Assembly (NCBI GenBank): GCA_037043015.1
Contig: CM073321.1
Coordinates: 9,246,001 to 9,310,000 of the forward strand
Source of the DNA: Bryum argenteum
Lineage: Eukaryota > Streptophyta > Bryopsida > Bryales > Bryaceae
Reading direction: 5' to 3'
DNA length: 64,000 nt
Of the stretch, positions 33,488 to 45,639 are shown in pieces (the first letter of the stretch is position 1; every line of letters begins with the position of its first letter). The translations under genes were made by a program, and so were the position numbers. Below the pieces are notes generated by a model, which was not told where the DNA came from, ran no database searches, and was given only the letters and a program-made list of their open reading frames with translations.

Positions 33488-36400
33488 ATGACGTCGACTG
33501 AGAACGTGAACACGAGTATGGAGGTGGAGAATTTGATGATATCAGCAGAGCCGCCTAAGAAGAGGAATAAACAAAAAGGTGCAACTCATGGGCTAAATTG
33601 GGAGATTTTAGAGAATGAAGACATTAAAGCGGAACGTGGTTAGGAACTGGAGGTGACGGAGTATTGGACCGCTCAAATTTGCAAGAAACATGTGAAGATG
33701 TTTCACATTGGCAAACTTTGGCCTAAAGAATGTCATAGAGTTCATACCAGGAACTTTTCTTGCAACCCGGCAACATGCAAGGATGATCACTTTATCCACC
33801 GTGCACAAGTATGGCGGGCCTTGTTCGGGGATCGTGCCAAAACAAAAGGGTACTTTTGTTACCAATTGTTGGCAATGGTGTATGCTGAGTTGATACTGCA
33901 GTGGAAGATAAATTGGAGCACGTACCAAACTAATACTCAACATCCGCTTCGAATTGAGAGGAAGCAGAAGCATATCCCAGATTGCTTTGATCCACAATCT
34001 GCCTTGACAAAGCATATTTTGGAGCTTTTGAGGAAAAAAAAAAAACAAAGGCTGGGGAGGATACAACGGATGATGAGAATGTCGTTACAAAGGATAAAGA
34101 CATTCCTCTTGCCACGGATGGTCTATCAAACAAACAATCTTCAGTTGATAGGCTCCCTGATGTAAAAGCAGTTGGAGAACAGTCACTGGAAGAGGCGAAT
34201 GCAGTGCAAGATCAGGTGGGGGACTTAGAGAATGTAGTGGAAGAGGTACTCTCCCCTCTCATTCTAGATAACCCTATTATTCCCAATGGCCTAAATTTGA
34301 CCTTCTCGAATCCAAAATCAAATGAGGCAGGGCCAAGTAAACCAATGGAAACAACATCCATGCCAGATTCCATTACTCCGCAGATGGAGAAGGATTGGAT
34401 GTCAAATTTCGAAGAGATACATGAAGGAGTACCAAGCAACAAGAAACTGAGAGAGTTTCTCACTTATTGTGAAGAAATGGCGAAGATCTTATACGAGGGT
34501 TCGGCTCCGGATGGTGTGACGAAGTTGAAGTGGGAAGAGACCAAAAAAACCTCAATATTGGAAGCTGGGGCCGATATGAAAATCGGGACTGCAGTTCTTA
34601 CTGCTATGGCTCCACAGTTTTTAGAAATGTCTAAAACTTTTGCCCTTATGATGCCTCGAATGCTAGACGCAGCTATAGACTACGAGAAGATATCAGAGAA
34701 ATTTCTCCCGTTTATGAAATCAAACATAAATAATTTGGAGGATCTTTCTAGTCTTGAGGCGAAGTATTCCGTAGCGATTGCCGTGATTGAAAAGGTGGTT
34801 TATGATTTCAAACTTAATGGATATCAGCGCAGAAAATCCCTGTACTACTGCAAACTCATGGAGGAAGCGATGAACATTTTGAATCCTGCCGAAGAAGGTG
34901 ATGTGGAAGATCTTCCCCTAAACCCAAAAGATATTTCTCCAATTTCAAAAATTGAAGAAAGGATCGAAAGGGAAGGTGATCTTATCCCATCTAATTATGA
35001 TGGGAATATTAAGAGTGATGGCCCGGAGATGAAAGGTACTCCATCACGCGAGCCTGGGCCTACTGAGACAGCAGAGGACATTCATGAGAAGGAAGTACGG
35101 TTCAATACGCAGGATAAAGGAAAACAAATCATCAATTTGGAAGATGATACGGAATCGGAGGACAATGGAAGGAGAGGCGTGCGTGTAGAGGATGATACAC
35201 ATTCGAAGGGAAAAGCTTGCCTACATAATCAATGTCCTAAAGAAACATTGGAAATGCAATTGGAGGCAATGATGAAGCAGAGAGATGAGGCACGAGCTGA
35301 ACTAGAATCCATACGAATGGCATTAAGAAATGTGGATTATACACCACGCGAAGAGAACATATTGCCTTGGTTGGCTTGGGTTCACCGACTTCAAGATAGG
35401 GAGGCCATGGTTTCAAAGGCACAACATCATCTGAAGAAGATCGCCGCCAAATCATATGGTTTGAGTGAACATGTGAATACATCATTGGAGGAATTTAAAA
35501 AATACAAAAGATTATGAGAACACGAACCTACTAAGGTCACTATTTGGGGTGATGTGGAGGAGATGATGGAGCGAACAAATTTCAATCGGATGGGAAAAGA
35601 TGATGATATTGATTGGAGTTTGGAAGTGGCAGAAGGATGGGTGCTATACAACTCATTCTCATCGCATTTTGTGGAATCAAATCGAAATATAGTTTACACA
35701 TGCGACCCCCCCCGGCAATACTGAAGGAAAAATGTGGCATGTGCTGATATCATTTCGGTCCAGAAGGAGCGTACACACTGGGCCAATGTGGCCATAACTT
35801 TCATGTTACTTGCATGGCAAGCGCTGCCCGGGGAAAATCATCATGTCCTATATGTCGTTCTCCAATTAGCACGAGATTCTACGAAGTGATGGGGATGCGC
35901 GATGTCATGCCACCTGGGCACGAGTTCAACCGATGGAATCTCCCTTTGGATCAACTTCCAAAGAAACTTCACAACTTTCGTGAGTGGGGAAAGCACTTGA
36001 ATGGGATAGTTCAACATCAAAACACCAGCTCGTCAAGCAGTATGTAGGCGAGACAGATCCATTGCTTTGGATGTCACGTGACTACGAGGTGGAGATTAGG
36101 GCGCGAGATATTGAAGAAAGCGAGCAACGAGAGATGTTTTGCCGCAACTTTGGAGGACATTGGAGTACTGAACACAATCGTTTCTTCCGATTCCCTCCAA
36201 AGAGAGTGGAGAAGGGAGAAGATGGTTTGTGGCATGAGGTAACAAGTGACATTGAGTTTGGAGAGGAGTACAAGAAGTACGATGATAGCCCGATTGGAAG
36301 GGTTTTAGTCCTAGCGAAATTGGAAGAGGCCGCACACTTACAGATTTCAACGAAGGAGGAATCTTTCAAAGACGCAGACTGTACTTTCTGGGAGGCGGTA

Positions 36401-36757
36401 GAGAAATTTGAGTGGCGCATTAAGAACATCATTACTCATTGGACGACAATGATCAAGGACCCCAAGCCGGAGTTATTGGTGTCTATCACGTGAGAGACTC
36501 CTTTGTGAAGGATGTGGTGGGACGAATCGAGGAGGCCATGAAAATCTTCCGTTCCAAAAATGCTAACCCACCCAAGAAACGAAAAAGGGATGATGGCAAT
36601 GAGAGCGACGAGAGTTGGATGTCGGGCAACAACAGAGAAATTGCTGCAGTGGATCAAGAATACGATGAGGGTGGTAGAATTGCTAGACCAAGCCAAAGAC
36701 CCCGGACTCGTAGTATAGCACATATGATTGATACAGAAGAGCATTCAGTTGCGATGT
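33488..36757 (+). pseudogene. RING-H2 protein with conserved N-terminal domain and coiled coil (several frame breaks)
   Basis: ATG at 33488. An NLS-like PPKKRNKQK is followed by a TAG (33641), then the N-terminal domain shared with 25165-26727. A frameshift in an A-run near 34035 leads to a long clean stretch (34204-35517) with a helical region, an acidic linker and a coiled coil (MKQRDEARAELESIR). After a stop and a C-run shift near 35706 comes a RING-H2 finger (KCGMC, a TGA, then QCGHNFHVTC and CPIC, about 35734-35860), followed by PPGHEFNRWNLPLDQLP. Two more shifts near 36040 and 36470 precede an acidic tail with PPKKRKRDDG (NLS) ending at 36757. A RING-H2 finger suggests ubiquitin ligase activity. 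Breaks in homopolymers may be assembly errors. Convergent with hAT1. Confidence 0.65.
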
Positions 36758-37034
36758 AATAGAAATCCAATAGAAGCGTAGACGGTTTAGAAGGGTTATA
36801 GTTCCCGGAATAGAGCCGCATACCATTTTGGATTTGTAATGCATGGTTTTTGTAATGAAGTTTTTTATTTCTTATGATGTAATAGTCTTTTGTTGACTAT
36901 TGACCAACATTTTCAGACAAAATAAAGTACGAACACATCAACTGTTTGGTAATAAAGTTTCACGAGCTATACTACCCGAAACATACACGAAGTATGCTAG
37001 ACCTCTACTACGTGTCTGAGCATGTAATTAATTT

Positions 37035-39934
37035 CTATTCATCCACATCGGTGGGAATTGCGTAATCGCTGTCTCCTTTGACTTCAGCTCCGCTAGATCC
37101 CGTAGGGTCATCTTCGAAATCGGTACTAACTTCTTGTTTGATTCTTTGTTTGTGACTTCCCGGATGAATGATCTTGAATTTTCCCGCATTCTCAATGGCA
37201 TCAAGGGGATTCTTTGGTTTATCATGAAGAAACGGAAGCATTGCAGCTTTACGTTTCGTCATAACTCTTGGAGGCTCCTTCTTCCGTAGCCTTGAACCTC
37301 CTGGAAGGTTTTTGTATCCCAATTGAAGAAGCGGTACATCAGAGTCACTAGAGATTCCGCCGGAATTGGTACGTAGTGTTCGGGGTCGCACTTGATTTGA
37401 AAGTGACACCAAACGTTTGGAAGATTTCTCCATCACTGTAGGGACCTCTACAGCACATTTTTGAAATAGAGACCGAGAGGCAACAGCAGGCAACGCAGGT
37501 TCGTCCGTAGTGGCGGACGTCATATTTCTCGTTATTGGATCAAACGTTACTGTACGGCCATGAGTATCATCCCCCACGATTTTCACATTCAGAACCACAT
37601 TCTCGTCCGTATTTGGAGTTAGTCCGGTACGAGGGGTATTATCACAAGTGACTTTGTCGGTATCCTTTTGAAACCGTGGTAAATGAGCTAGGGGCAACAA
37701 TTCATCTGGATCATCCGCCTCAGCATCATCGTCAACAAAGTCATACGTGGTGTTCGGGACGTTCAAAGCATCTTGCAAGCTCATAGCGGGGATGCTATTG
37801 AGGTCATCTTCTAGGCCCTCTAAAACGTGATCCGCAAAGCCTTCACCAATTGAGTTATGGGGGGTTTCTTCATCCTCGGAGCACGTACGTCACGATCCTC
37901 TACATCCAAGTTCTCCGAGTACCACCTCTTCTCATCCGTTGACTTTGCGTTTGCAAGTAACTTTGAGTTGGTGTATACAAAGACCAAGGCATCAGCCCTT
38001 TCCGGTAGCAACCGATTCCGCTTCCTATCGTGAACGAAAGAGTAACTGCTCCAATTGCGTTCGCACGCCGACGATGACACTGTTTGTGCTAGGATTCGCT
38101 TTGCAATCGGAGCAAGGAGTTTTCCAACAGACCCTTCAATTTCCCACCAAACAAAGGGAGAACATTTCGACTCAATAGGATCCAACATCTCATGAAATGG
38201 TGCACTCCTCATTCGAAATGCCATATATTCATTCGCCACATCATGATAAGTGCCCGGAGCACATAGAGTTTTTAGAACACGCCTGCACCCATGCCAGACC
38301 TCAGTATCATCTGCTAACTCTTTGTCATGTAGTAAATAAGGATTCAAAAGTGCACCAGCACAATGCAGATCTGTTGTCATCATCTTTTTCCTTGCGTAAA
38401 AGTTCTCCTTCGCAATGTCCGCTAAATCCGTCGGGAGAGAAAATGGTTCTGTAGATAGCGTCAGTACATGCTTCTCGAGCTGACGAACGATATGCAAAGC
38501 CTTGCCCGTACAAGGCTCCTTGCCGTCGAATTCCCGAAGAGCAGACACTATTGGGGCCACCATATCTCGGAAGTTTGTACAACGCTTCCAGAAACCGTCA
38601 TCCAAAACCACTTTTCTTACGTTGCGGGACTCCAGTAATTTATCCCTAGCTGATAGAGACTTCTTTGAGGCATATGACAACCACTGGGGATCTACAACAG
38701 TTTGCTCCAAAGATTCCCGAACCTGCAATAAGGGATCTATCATTATAAAATTGCACGCAAATCTTATTTTCCTAGGCATCAATAGGCTAAACCTTGTCTC
38801 GTGTTTACGAAACACGGCTAAAGGCATTTGACGATTTTTAATGAACTTGACCAAGCCCTTGGCCTTTTCCAAAGTTTCTTTCACCCATGACGCCTTTCCC
38901 CAATCTTCCAACAACAAATCCATCGCATGTGTGGCGCATCCCTGAATGAATATATGGGGATAATCCTCAACGACTAATCAAGAGGCATTAATCATTACAG
39001 AAGCGTTGTCCGTGCAGACTTGGACAACGTTCTCGGGGCCAACTTGTTTGATGAACTTGACCATGATAGAGGCCATATACATTGCGGTCTTTTCTTTGCC
39101 AGTAGTATCGACGGCGCCAAGAAAAAGCTCTCCAGCAGGAGTCACTAGCATTGCATTCACAAGAGGGCGACAACTCACAGATGACCATCCATTCATGGCT
39201 AAAGTTCCCCCGAACTTCCGAAGGCTCTCCTTGAGTCTACTATCTAGTTTTCCTTCTAGATCACTTTTTACTTGTCCCAACAACTTTGTCCAAATGTCAT
39301 GGTAAGAAGGAGGGACATATGGTTTTCGGAAAGACGCAATTTTCATTACAGCTTCCTTGAAGGCCGGATTCAGTGCTACAGCAAACGGTACGTTTGCTTC
39401 ATAGAAAAACTTTGCCCAAAGTATGTCTAGTTCCTGCCTATCCGCTTCAGCAAAACCATCTTCAATCACAGATTGTTTAATCGCCCTACTGATATGCCCA
39501 CCAACCCTCACTTGTCCCGCGAAGTTAGGAACGGTGGAGATTGATCCAACTAAAGGTGTTGATGGAATCGAAGGGGTAGCTTGAGAGGATCCCACGCAAG
39601 AGTCTCCACCAGTAGACCTTGGCGTGCCAACATTCGGAACTTCTGATGACGATGTGATTGAATGTGCACCGCTCATTTCTCCATTATGTGGAGGGAACCG
39701 CCCGTCACATCTTCGAAATAAATCCATCACTCGGATGTTCAATTTTGGACAAAGCGTTACTGTATTAAGGCGGACCCCACGCTTGCCTTCATAGCCAAGG
39801 TGACTGAGCTGCCGTTCTAGCCTCTTGCTCATAACCTTATGACAAAGATTGCATTGGACCGTTGGGGTCGTGGTAGGTTGGCTTTGTACTTCATGAACAT
39901 CAGTGAACCAAGGTGAGGATGATTTGTTGGCCAT
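37035..39934 (-). pseudogene. hAT transposase 1 (BED-like finger, DUF659, hATC dimerisation)
   Basis: ATG at 39934. Order: a BED-type finger (CNLCHKVMSKRL...HLGY...LCPKL, residues about 28-65), a linker, DUF659 (about 39190-38985: NGWSSVSCRPLVNAM, VVQVCTDNASVM), an in-frame TGA at 38978, then GCATHAMDLLLEDWG, and the hATC domain (SSSACERNWSSYSF, KRNRLLPERADAL). A frameshift near 37870 leads into an acidic tail with KRKAAMLPF, ending at 37035. The first catalytic Asp of the DDE set (DGW in relatives, including hAT2) is Asn here (codon 39193-39191). With one stop, one frameshift and this change it is probably inactive. Upstream lie a TATA box and GC array 4. Confidence 0.8.
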
Positions 39935-40133
39935 TCTGATAGGTAAGACACCTCAAAATGAACAACCGTGGTAGTAGATATGTAGAAAAAAATGTCAAGA
40001 GTTCGTAAACGAACTCTGCACTTCCGAACTCAATACGTACCAAGCAACGGACACAAAACATAAAGTTATGCAGCTCAGAGACGTTGGGTCGCATTCACAA
40101 TTCGGAAGTGAAATGAGGCCTAGTGTCTCTTCT

Positions 40134-40141
40134 CTTATATA
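40134..40141 (-). promoter_or_regulatory. TATA box of hAT1
   Basis: TATATAAG on the minus strand, about 200 bp before the ATG at 39934 and about 57 bp inside GC array 4. Confidence 0.6.
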
Positions 40142-40197
40142 CCTTCAACCTTGAATTTGACCGTTGAAATTTGAATTTTTACCGTTGAAATTTGACC

Positions 40198-40600
40198 GGT
40201 CGGGCCTTCGTAGCCGGCCGACCTCGCCGGTCGTCACCCCGGTCGGCGGCCGACCTCGACGGTAGTCACCCCGGTCGGCGGCCGACCTCGCCGGTCCGCT
40301 AACCGGTCGGCGGCCGACCTCGCCGCCGTCACCGCGGGCGGCGGCCGACCGACGCCGTCGTCGCCCCGGTCGGCGGCCGACCTCGCCGGTCGTCACCCCC
40401 GGCCGGCGGCCGACCTCGCGCGGCCGTCACCCCCGCGGCGGCCGGCCGACCTCGCCGGTCCGCACACCGGCCGGCCTAGGAACGCCGTCCCGCCACCGGC
40501 GGCCGCGGTCGAAGCGTCGGACGGGTGCGGTCGGCCGGTCAAACGGTCGGACGGGTGTGGTCGTGGTGGGTCAAAGGATCGGACGGTGCGGTCGGCCATC
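40198..40600 (-). promoter_or_regulatory. GC array 4: 32-bp tandem repeats upstream of hAT1
   Basis: About eight units of a 32-bp repeat starting GACCTCGCCGGTCGTCACCC and ending CGGTCGGCGGCC run from about 40220 to 40478, then further GGTCGGACGG-type repeats to 40600. Each unit carries a near-palindrome CGGTCGGCGGCCGACC across the junction. These could be transposase-binding subterminal repeats, promoter elements, or both. Confidence 0.75.
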
Positions 40601-40719
40601 GGTCGGACGGTAATTTACCCCAGGTAAATTAAAAAAAACCCGTTATGTCACCGACAGGTCCTAGGGGCTGAGGACGTCCGGACCATGGTCGACCGGTCGC
40701 CCCTTGGTCCGGTCGTCCT

Positions 40720-40729
40720 GACAACCCTG
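40720..40729 (-). repeat. Candidate hAT terminal sequence (CAGGGTTGTC on the minus strand)
   Basis: GACAACCCTG here is identical to 45617-45626 at the right side of the hAT2 region. CAGGG-type termini are typical of hAT elements. An 8-bp target duplication could not be matched to a left end, so the call is tentative. Confidence 0.4.
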
Positions 40730-41275
40730 TGTTAATCACGTTTTTTTAGCAGTTGTAGAAAAGTAGTGTACTCAATATGAAACACTAAGTGCAATTGCCA
40801 TTTTGTATGCAAAAACGTTGAATGTGAATATGAAGTTTTTGATTTTCTTCAATTTAAATATTCTTGGTGAATGAAATCTCACTATTGCATTTGGTATAAG
40901 CATAAGGGAAAAACCTTCAATGTCCAAGGTACCTTCATTGATATATGGCAATTTTTATCATTCTTAATTATTTAGGGAATGTGGATTGAGCTATATTGAT
41001 CACTTTATTTTTTGGATTTGGAGCAAGAGAAGTTAAAACTCTATTTTCTAATATGAGTCCTTATTGTTCTCTCTCTTGCCTTCCCATGTTCCCTTTTCTT
41101 GTTTGTTTTATAAAAAAAAGAAAAGAAAAGCACAATTGTCAATCAAACATTTTTGAGCCGTATGGTCTCCGAGTTGTAGTTCAGGGTCGCTGTACTGCAT
41201 GGACCATGGATATTGACCATGGCCCCCTACAAATTTGTGGTTGGGGAGTAAAGTGCTCTTCGTGAAAAAAATCTG
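40730..41275. other. AT-rich spacer between hAT1 and hAT2 units; no gene seen
   Basis: The stretch holds AT-rich DNA and, near 41182, CAGGGTCGCTG, a possible left terminus of the hAT2 element. No ORF of note. Confidence 0.4.
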
Positions 41276-41279
41276 TGAT

Positions 41280-41414
41280 GGCTAGGGCGACCGGCGGTCG
41301 AGCTAGCGCGATGAAGTCAAGGCCAGGGCGACCGGCGGTTCATATGGCGCAACAGCGTTGTTGTTAGGGCGACCGCCGATCTGGCTGTGGCAACCTAGCC
41401 GAACCGCCAGTCGC
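41280..41414 (+). promoter_or_regulatory. GC array 5 (AGGGCGACCGGCGGT units) upstream of hAT2
   Basis: Three or more units of AGGGCGACCGGCGGT or AGGGCGACCGCCGAT with variable spacers. The same motif fills array 6 on the far side of hAT2. A TATA box (TATATAAG, 41456-41463) follows 41 bp later and lies 178 bp before the ATG. Confidence 0.65.
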
Positions 41415-41633
41415 CTTCTATGCGCATTTGCATTCTGACTTACAGAAGTATGGAGTATATAAGGATTCGTTCACGGGCTTGAAGCCACTTTCTTTTGTGC
41501 TTTGCCCGTTGTCTTGGGTCTCCCCACTAGAAACCCCCCGCTCGGTCTATATGTGCAAAGAGTAACTTGAGTCCTTATAGTGTGCGTTGCCGTCACCGAT
41601 TTCATTGCACCGGCGGGGGTGCGATTCCGGAAC

Positions 41634-44600
41634 ATGGAGCATTCTTTCCAATCCAACGGGGTAGTAGATAATAGAAGAGAAACTCGCAAATGGGACGATT
41701 GGCTACAAGTATCCACGGAACGGAACGACAAGCCAAATACTCGCGTGTGCGTATTCTGTGGGAAAAGCACAGTCTTTGTAAGGCAACGAGCATTTGCTCA
41801 TTTTGGATATCCTCAGAATTTCCTATTACCCCGATGTACGAGGTTACCCCGTGGAGTTCTTGAGCTATTCCGTGAGTGTGAAGGGATGGTTCCAAAGAAG
41901 GACATTCCTTATGCGGATGTTGTTCCTAAGTCAGGAGTGGATGCAGGCATACCGTATGTGGCAAGGGAAACTATAGAGAACACAGATTCCTCTTGCATCA
42001 AGTCTATACAAGTGCCATCCCCCAACCTAAGGTCTATTCAGGTGCCATCCTCTAACAAGGGGAGTTATGGCAGCAATGGACAAAGGATCTCTACACTCTC
42101 TAGCGGAGGGCGACATGGGCAAAGGAGTATGGAGGATAGTATCGATCTTGCCACTAGGCAAAATTTGGATGCAAAGTGGGCTTCATTTTTCTATGAGGCA
42201 AACATTGCATTCAATGTCGTACGACATCCAGCATTCATACGTGTTGTTCAAGAGACAGCAAAGGCCGGTATTGGTGGATATCAACCACCCTTGTATCTTG
42301 CTATTAGGACTATGATGCTCGATGCGAAGAAGGCAGCTGTACAAAGGTCGGTTGAAGATCGAACAAAACTTTCTATCGAGAAGTACGGAGGAACAATATG
42401 TTTGGATGGGTGGTGAGATGTCACAAGTAGACCACTCATTAACATGATGCTCGTTTGCCCAGTAGGGGAGGTGTTTCTGGGATTAGTGGGTACTACAGAG
42501 AAGAAGAAGGACATCGCTTTTGTGGCAAATGAAGTGGCGAAGTACATAGAGGAGGTTGGACCAGAAAACATTGTTCAAATATGCATAGACAATGCAAGCT
42601 CCATGTTAGGGGCGATCAAGAAGTTGCAGATAGACTATCCTCACTTATATGGACAAGGTTGTGCGGCACATATTCTAGACCTCCTTCTAGAAGATTGGGG
42701 GAAAGAGGCATGGGTTTAAGATTTGGTGGAGCAAGCTAAGAGAATGTGCACATTTATTAAAGGGTCGCACGTCCCACTTGCTCTATTCAGGAAGTACTTG
42801 CCGAAGCTCCAGTTGGAGGTACCACCTCAAACTCGATTTGCAACAAACTACTTGATGATAGAGCGTTTGTTAAAGTTACAACAACCTCTGAACAACATGG
42901 TGATCGATGCGGAGTGGCATGTGTTTTTCCAAACATTGTTGAACAGGCAAAACAGTCACCATTTACAGACAAAGGCAAGGAATGTGCGGAATAGCATTAG
43001 GAGCGATGAGTTCTGGGAGAATTGTACGAAGTTTGTGAAAGTAGTTGAACCAGTACTCATAGCTCTTTGGGAGTTTGACGGGGAAGTACCGGCCATGGCT
43101 AGGGCATATGTGATCATGTCGGTCCTTAAAGAACACGTGTTTCCTTTGCGTGAACCTCCATTCGAACTATCCCCCGACATTGCTACAAAATACGAGGATG
43201 CATTTCAAAAACGATGGGAGATGATGCTCACAGACCTCCACTATGCAGGAGCTTTGTTGAACCCTTATTTGACAAATATGGGAGCAATTCAAAACAATGG
43301 AGAAGCAAAAAAGAGCTTTAAACCGGGTCATAAGGAAGCTTAGCGCCCCAATGGTAGTAGTCTATGAAGAAGTGGTGCGGGAACTCATACAATATGAGGA
43401 GAGGACGGGTCCATTTAATACCAATTCAGAGGCCCCTGATTCCGCTCAATGTAACTTGTTACCACATCAATGGTGGCATCAAGTCGGGGGGAATGCCTTG
43501 CCAAACATTGCAAAGAGGATTTTGGCATTGACATGTTCAGCTTCATCATGTGAGAGGAATTGGAGCATGTACTCTTTTGTGCACAACAAAGTGAGGAATC
43601 GGTTGTTAACTTCCAAAGCAGAGGACCTTGTGTACATTTATGCAAACGCCAAACTCGAGCGCGAGAAACGTACGAAATTGCTAAGAACGTGGTATGAAAA
43701 TTATTTAGAAGAAGAGGACTTTGATGAAGAAGAGTATATACTGGACAATGAATGGGATGATGGTGTATTCATGGATAACCCATAGGCGGATGACGACAAT
43801 TATGTCAATAACGGTAGCGAACACGAGGACCTAGAGAATTGGAACGACAACGAAGAAAACATGACTATTCATGTCAAGGACCCATTTGAGTTTGATGACG
43901 ACCAGGATGTTCCACAACAGCCTCGCCAGTTTGCGGTATTCGCCAATAACACAGAAAGAGAAGGAGTGGCAAATTTACAGCTCCAAGAGAGTACCTGCCT
44001 AGCAAAACAAGACTTGGTAAATCAGATGGATGATGAGAACATTGGTCCACTTAAAGGCAGCCCACACTGTAACAACGACAATAAACTTGAGAGTGTGAAG
44101 TGCACGGTTACCACGACAAGAGTTGAAATGGGCCAAATTAAAGTGGAACCTGACAATGTATCCAATTCAGGTTGCATGGAAGTTTCAACCATTCGATCAA
44201 GAAGTGCAACTCATAAGGGAGATGACTCCGATGTACCTCTACAACAGTTGATCCCAAGGGTAACCTAACCTTAAGGGCCCCATACAAGTGATACATCTCG
44301 TATGGTATTGCCAAAGACGGAGGTCGAATTAGAAGCAACAAGTCCAACATGCACCCGAGCATTGTCAGTGTCACGAGACGTCGGGCCATCTTCACAACCA
44401 CGCAATTGTATTACACGAGGCTAGAAACGTTTGAGGAAGGCACACGACCGACATTGTCGGAAAGGAGCACGCGTACATGAAGAAGTCCATGCAGATATTG
44501 CTTCCTCCAATAATCCGAATACATGTACAATGCGACATCTACCATTGAAGACAAACGGGATCACTAATGCTTTACGGCCCTTGAAGCGCCTCATTATAGT

Positions 44601-44787
44601 GAAAAAGAAAACAACTACGGACACGGAATTGCGCAATTTGGCGAGTGAGGTTGAGTGTGAAGTACGCAATGAGACAGAGGATAAAGACGAGGATGGCGAC
44701 CAAAACACTGATGAGTCTCTAGGTGAAACCGATCCAAACGCAGATGAAGTATCAAGCGATGATACGTATACATTGAAGGATACCTAA
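41634..44787 (+). pseudogene. hAT transposase 2 (BED-like finger, DUF659, hATC dimerisation)
   Basis: ATG at 41634 (MEHSFQSNGVVDN). Finger CVFCGKSTVFVRQRAFAHFGY...RC; DUF659 with LDGW, a TGA (42414), then RPLINMMLVCPVGEVFLG and ICIDNASSM; a TAA (42717); a body region rich in conserved Trp and Asp; a frameshift in the A-run near 43310; and the hATC domain SASSCERNWSMYSFVHNKVRNRLL (about 43530-43610, quoted in two parts: SASSCERNWSMYSF and NKVRNRLL). A TAG (43783) and later stops interrupt an acidic C-terminal tail running to 44787. It is about half identical to hAT1 over DUF659 and keeps the catalytic Asp that hAT1 lost. The acidic tail after hATC is shared by both. Confidence 0.8.
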
Positions 44788-45106
44788 AAACGTGTTATTA
44801 GAAATTTGTTATTTTGGATTGGAAGCACGACGTTCGTTGTTAGTACTCAGTACAATACTACAATATACTGCAAGTAGGGCAACTATTAGCTTACAATATT
44901 TTGGTATCCTAGTATGTTTCGGAGTATAATATATATAGTTCCGTATATGTAGTAGTTACATCATATATATGAATACTATGATTATAGACATGGACAAATT
45001 TGTACTCTGAAATGCACCATTGATCTTGTTTCCGATAAAAAGGTATTCATAAACATGCATTGAAGCTCATTTTGTACCAATATAAAATTATCTTGCTTGT
45101 TTCATA
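44788..45106. other. 3' flank of hAT2; no gene seen
   Basis: AT-rich, with TATATA-like stretches, leading to GC array 6. Confidence 0.4.
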
Positions 45107-45112
45107 TTGTAC

Positions 45113-45425
45113 CATGGTGCTGGTCGCCACACATGCGGTGGCCCAAGGCGACCAGCGATCGCCACATGCGCGCTACCCCCAGGGCGACCGGCGATCCCTA
45201 TAAGCGACCGTCGATCGCCCTGGGCGATTGTCGGTAGCTCACTAAGGATCGGCGGTCGCCTAGAAGCGGTTGGGAGGGCGACCGCCAGTCTTCCTAATAG
45301 ACCGCCGGTTGCCTACGCGCGGCAGCGCAGGGCGATTGGCGATCGCCAATCGCGACCGTCGATCGCAGATGCCTACCGTCGGTCGCCTACCCGAGCTCGC
45401 TCGCCCGCGGTCGCCCACTGTGACG
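45113..45425. repeat. GC array 6 on the far side of hAT2
   Basis: Many copies of GGCGACC(A/G)GCGATCGCC and its inverted form GGCGATCG, like array 5. Arrays on both sides of one transposase gene fit subterminal transposase-binding repeats. No TATA box is seen next to this one. Confidence 0.65.
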
Positions 45426-45616
45426 TGTATTTTTATTTTCCACGTCATTATCGACCCTACGCCACGTATGAAAATAGCTTTTTACCTCAATGTCAATCTC
45501 AACAAGTTTTTACTATGCAATTTTTGGTACGGTCGACATTCCCGTCAAATCGGACGTCTAATAGACATGTCCAATACGACAATTCAAACAGACATTTTGA
45601 AAAGTGTGTCTAATAA

Positions 45617-45626
45617 GACAACCCTG
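45617..45626 (-). repeat. Candidate right terminus of the hAT2 element
   Basis: GACAACCCTG, identical to 40720-40729. It lies about 190 bp outside array 6, a spacing similar to that of hAT1 (about 120 bp outside array 4). Confidence 0.4.
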
Positions 45627-45639
45627 TTCCTAGGTGGTT

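Noticed and set aside
33072..40729. Exact hAT ends with 8-bp target duplication for the RING/hAT1 unit
   Set aside because: The CAGGGTC at 33072 matches the right terminus only in its first bases and the flanking 8-mers differ, so I give no firm element ends.
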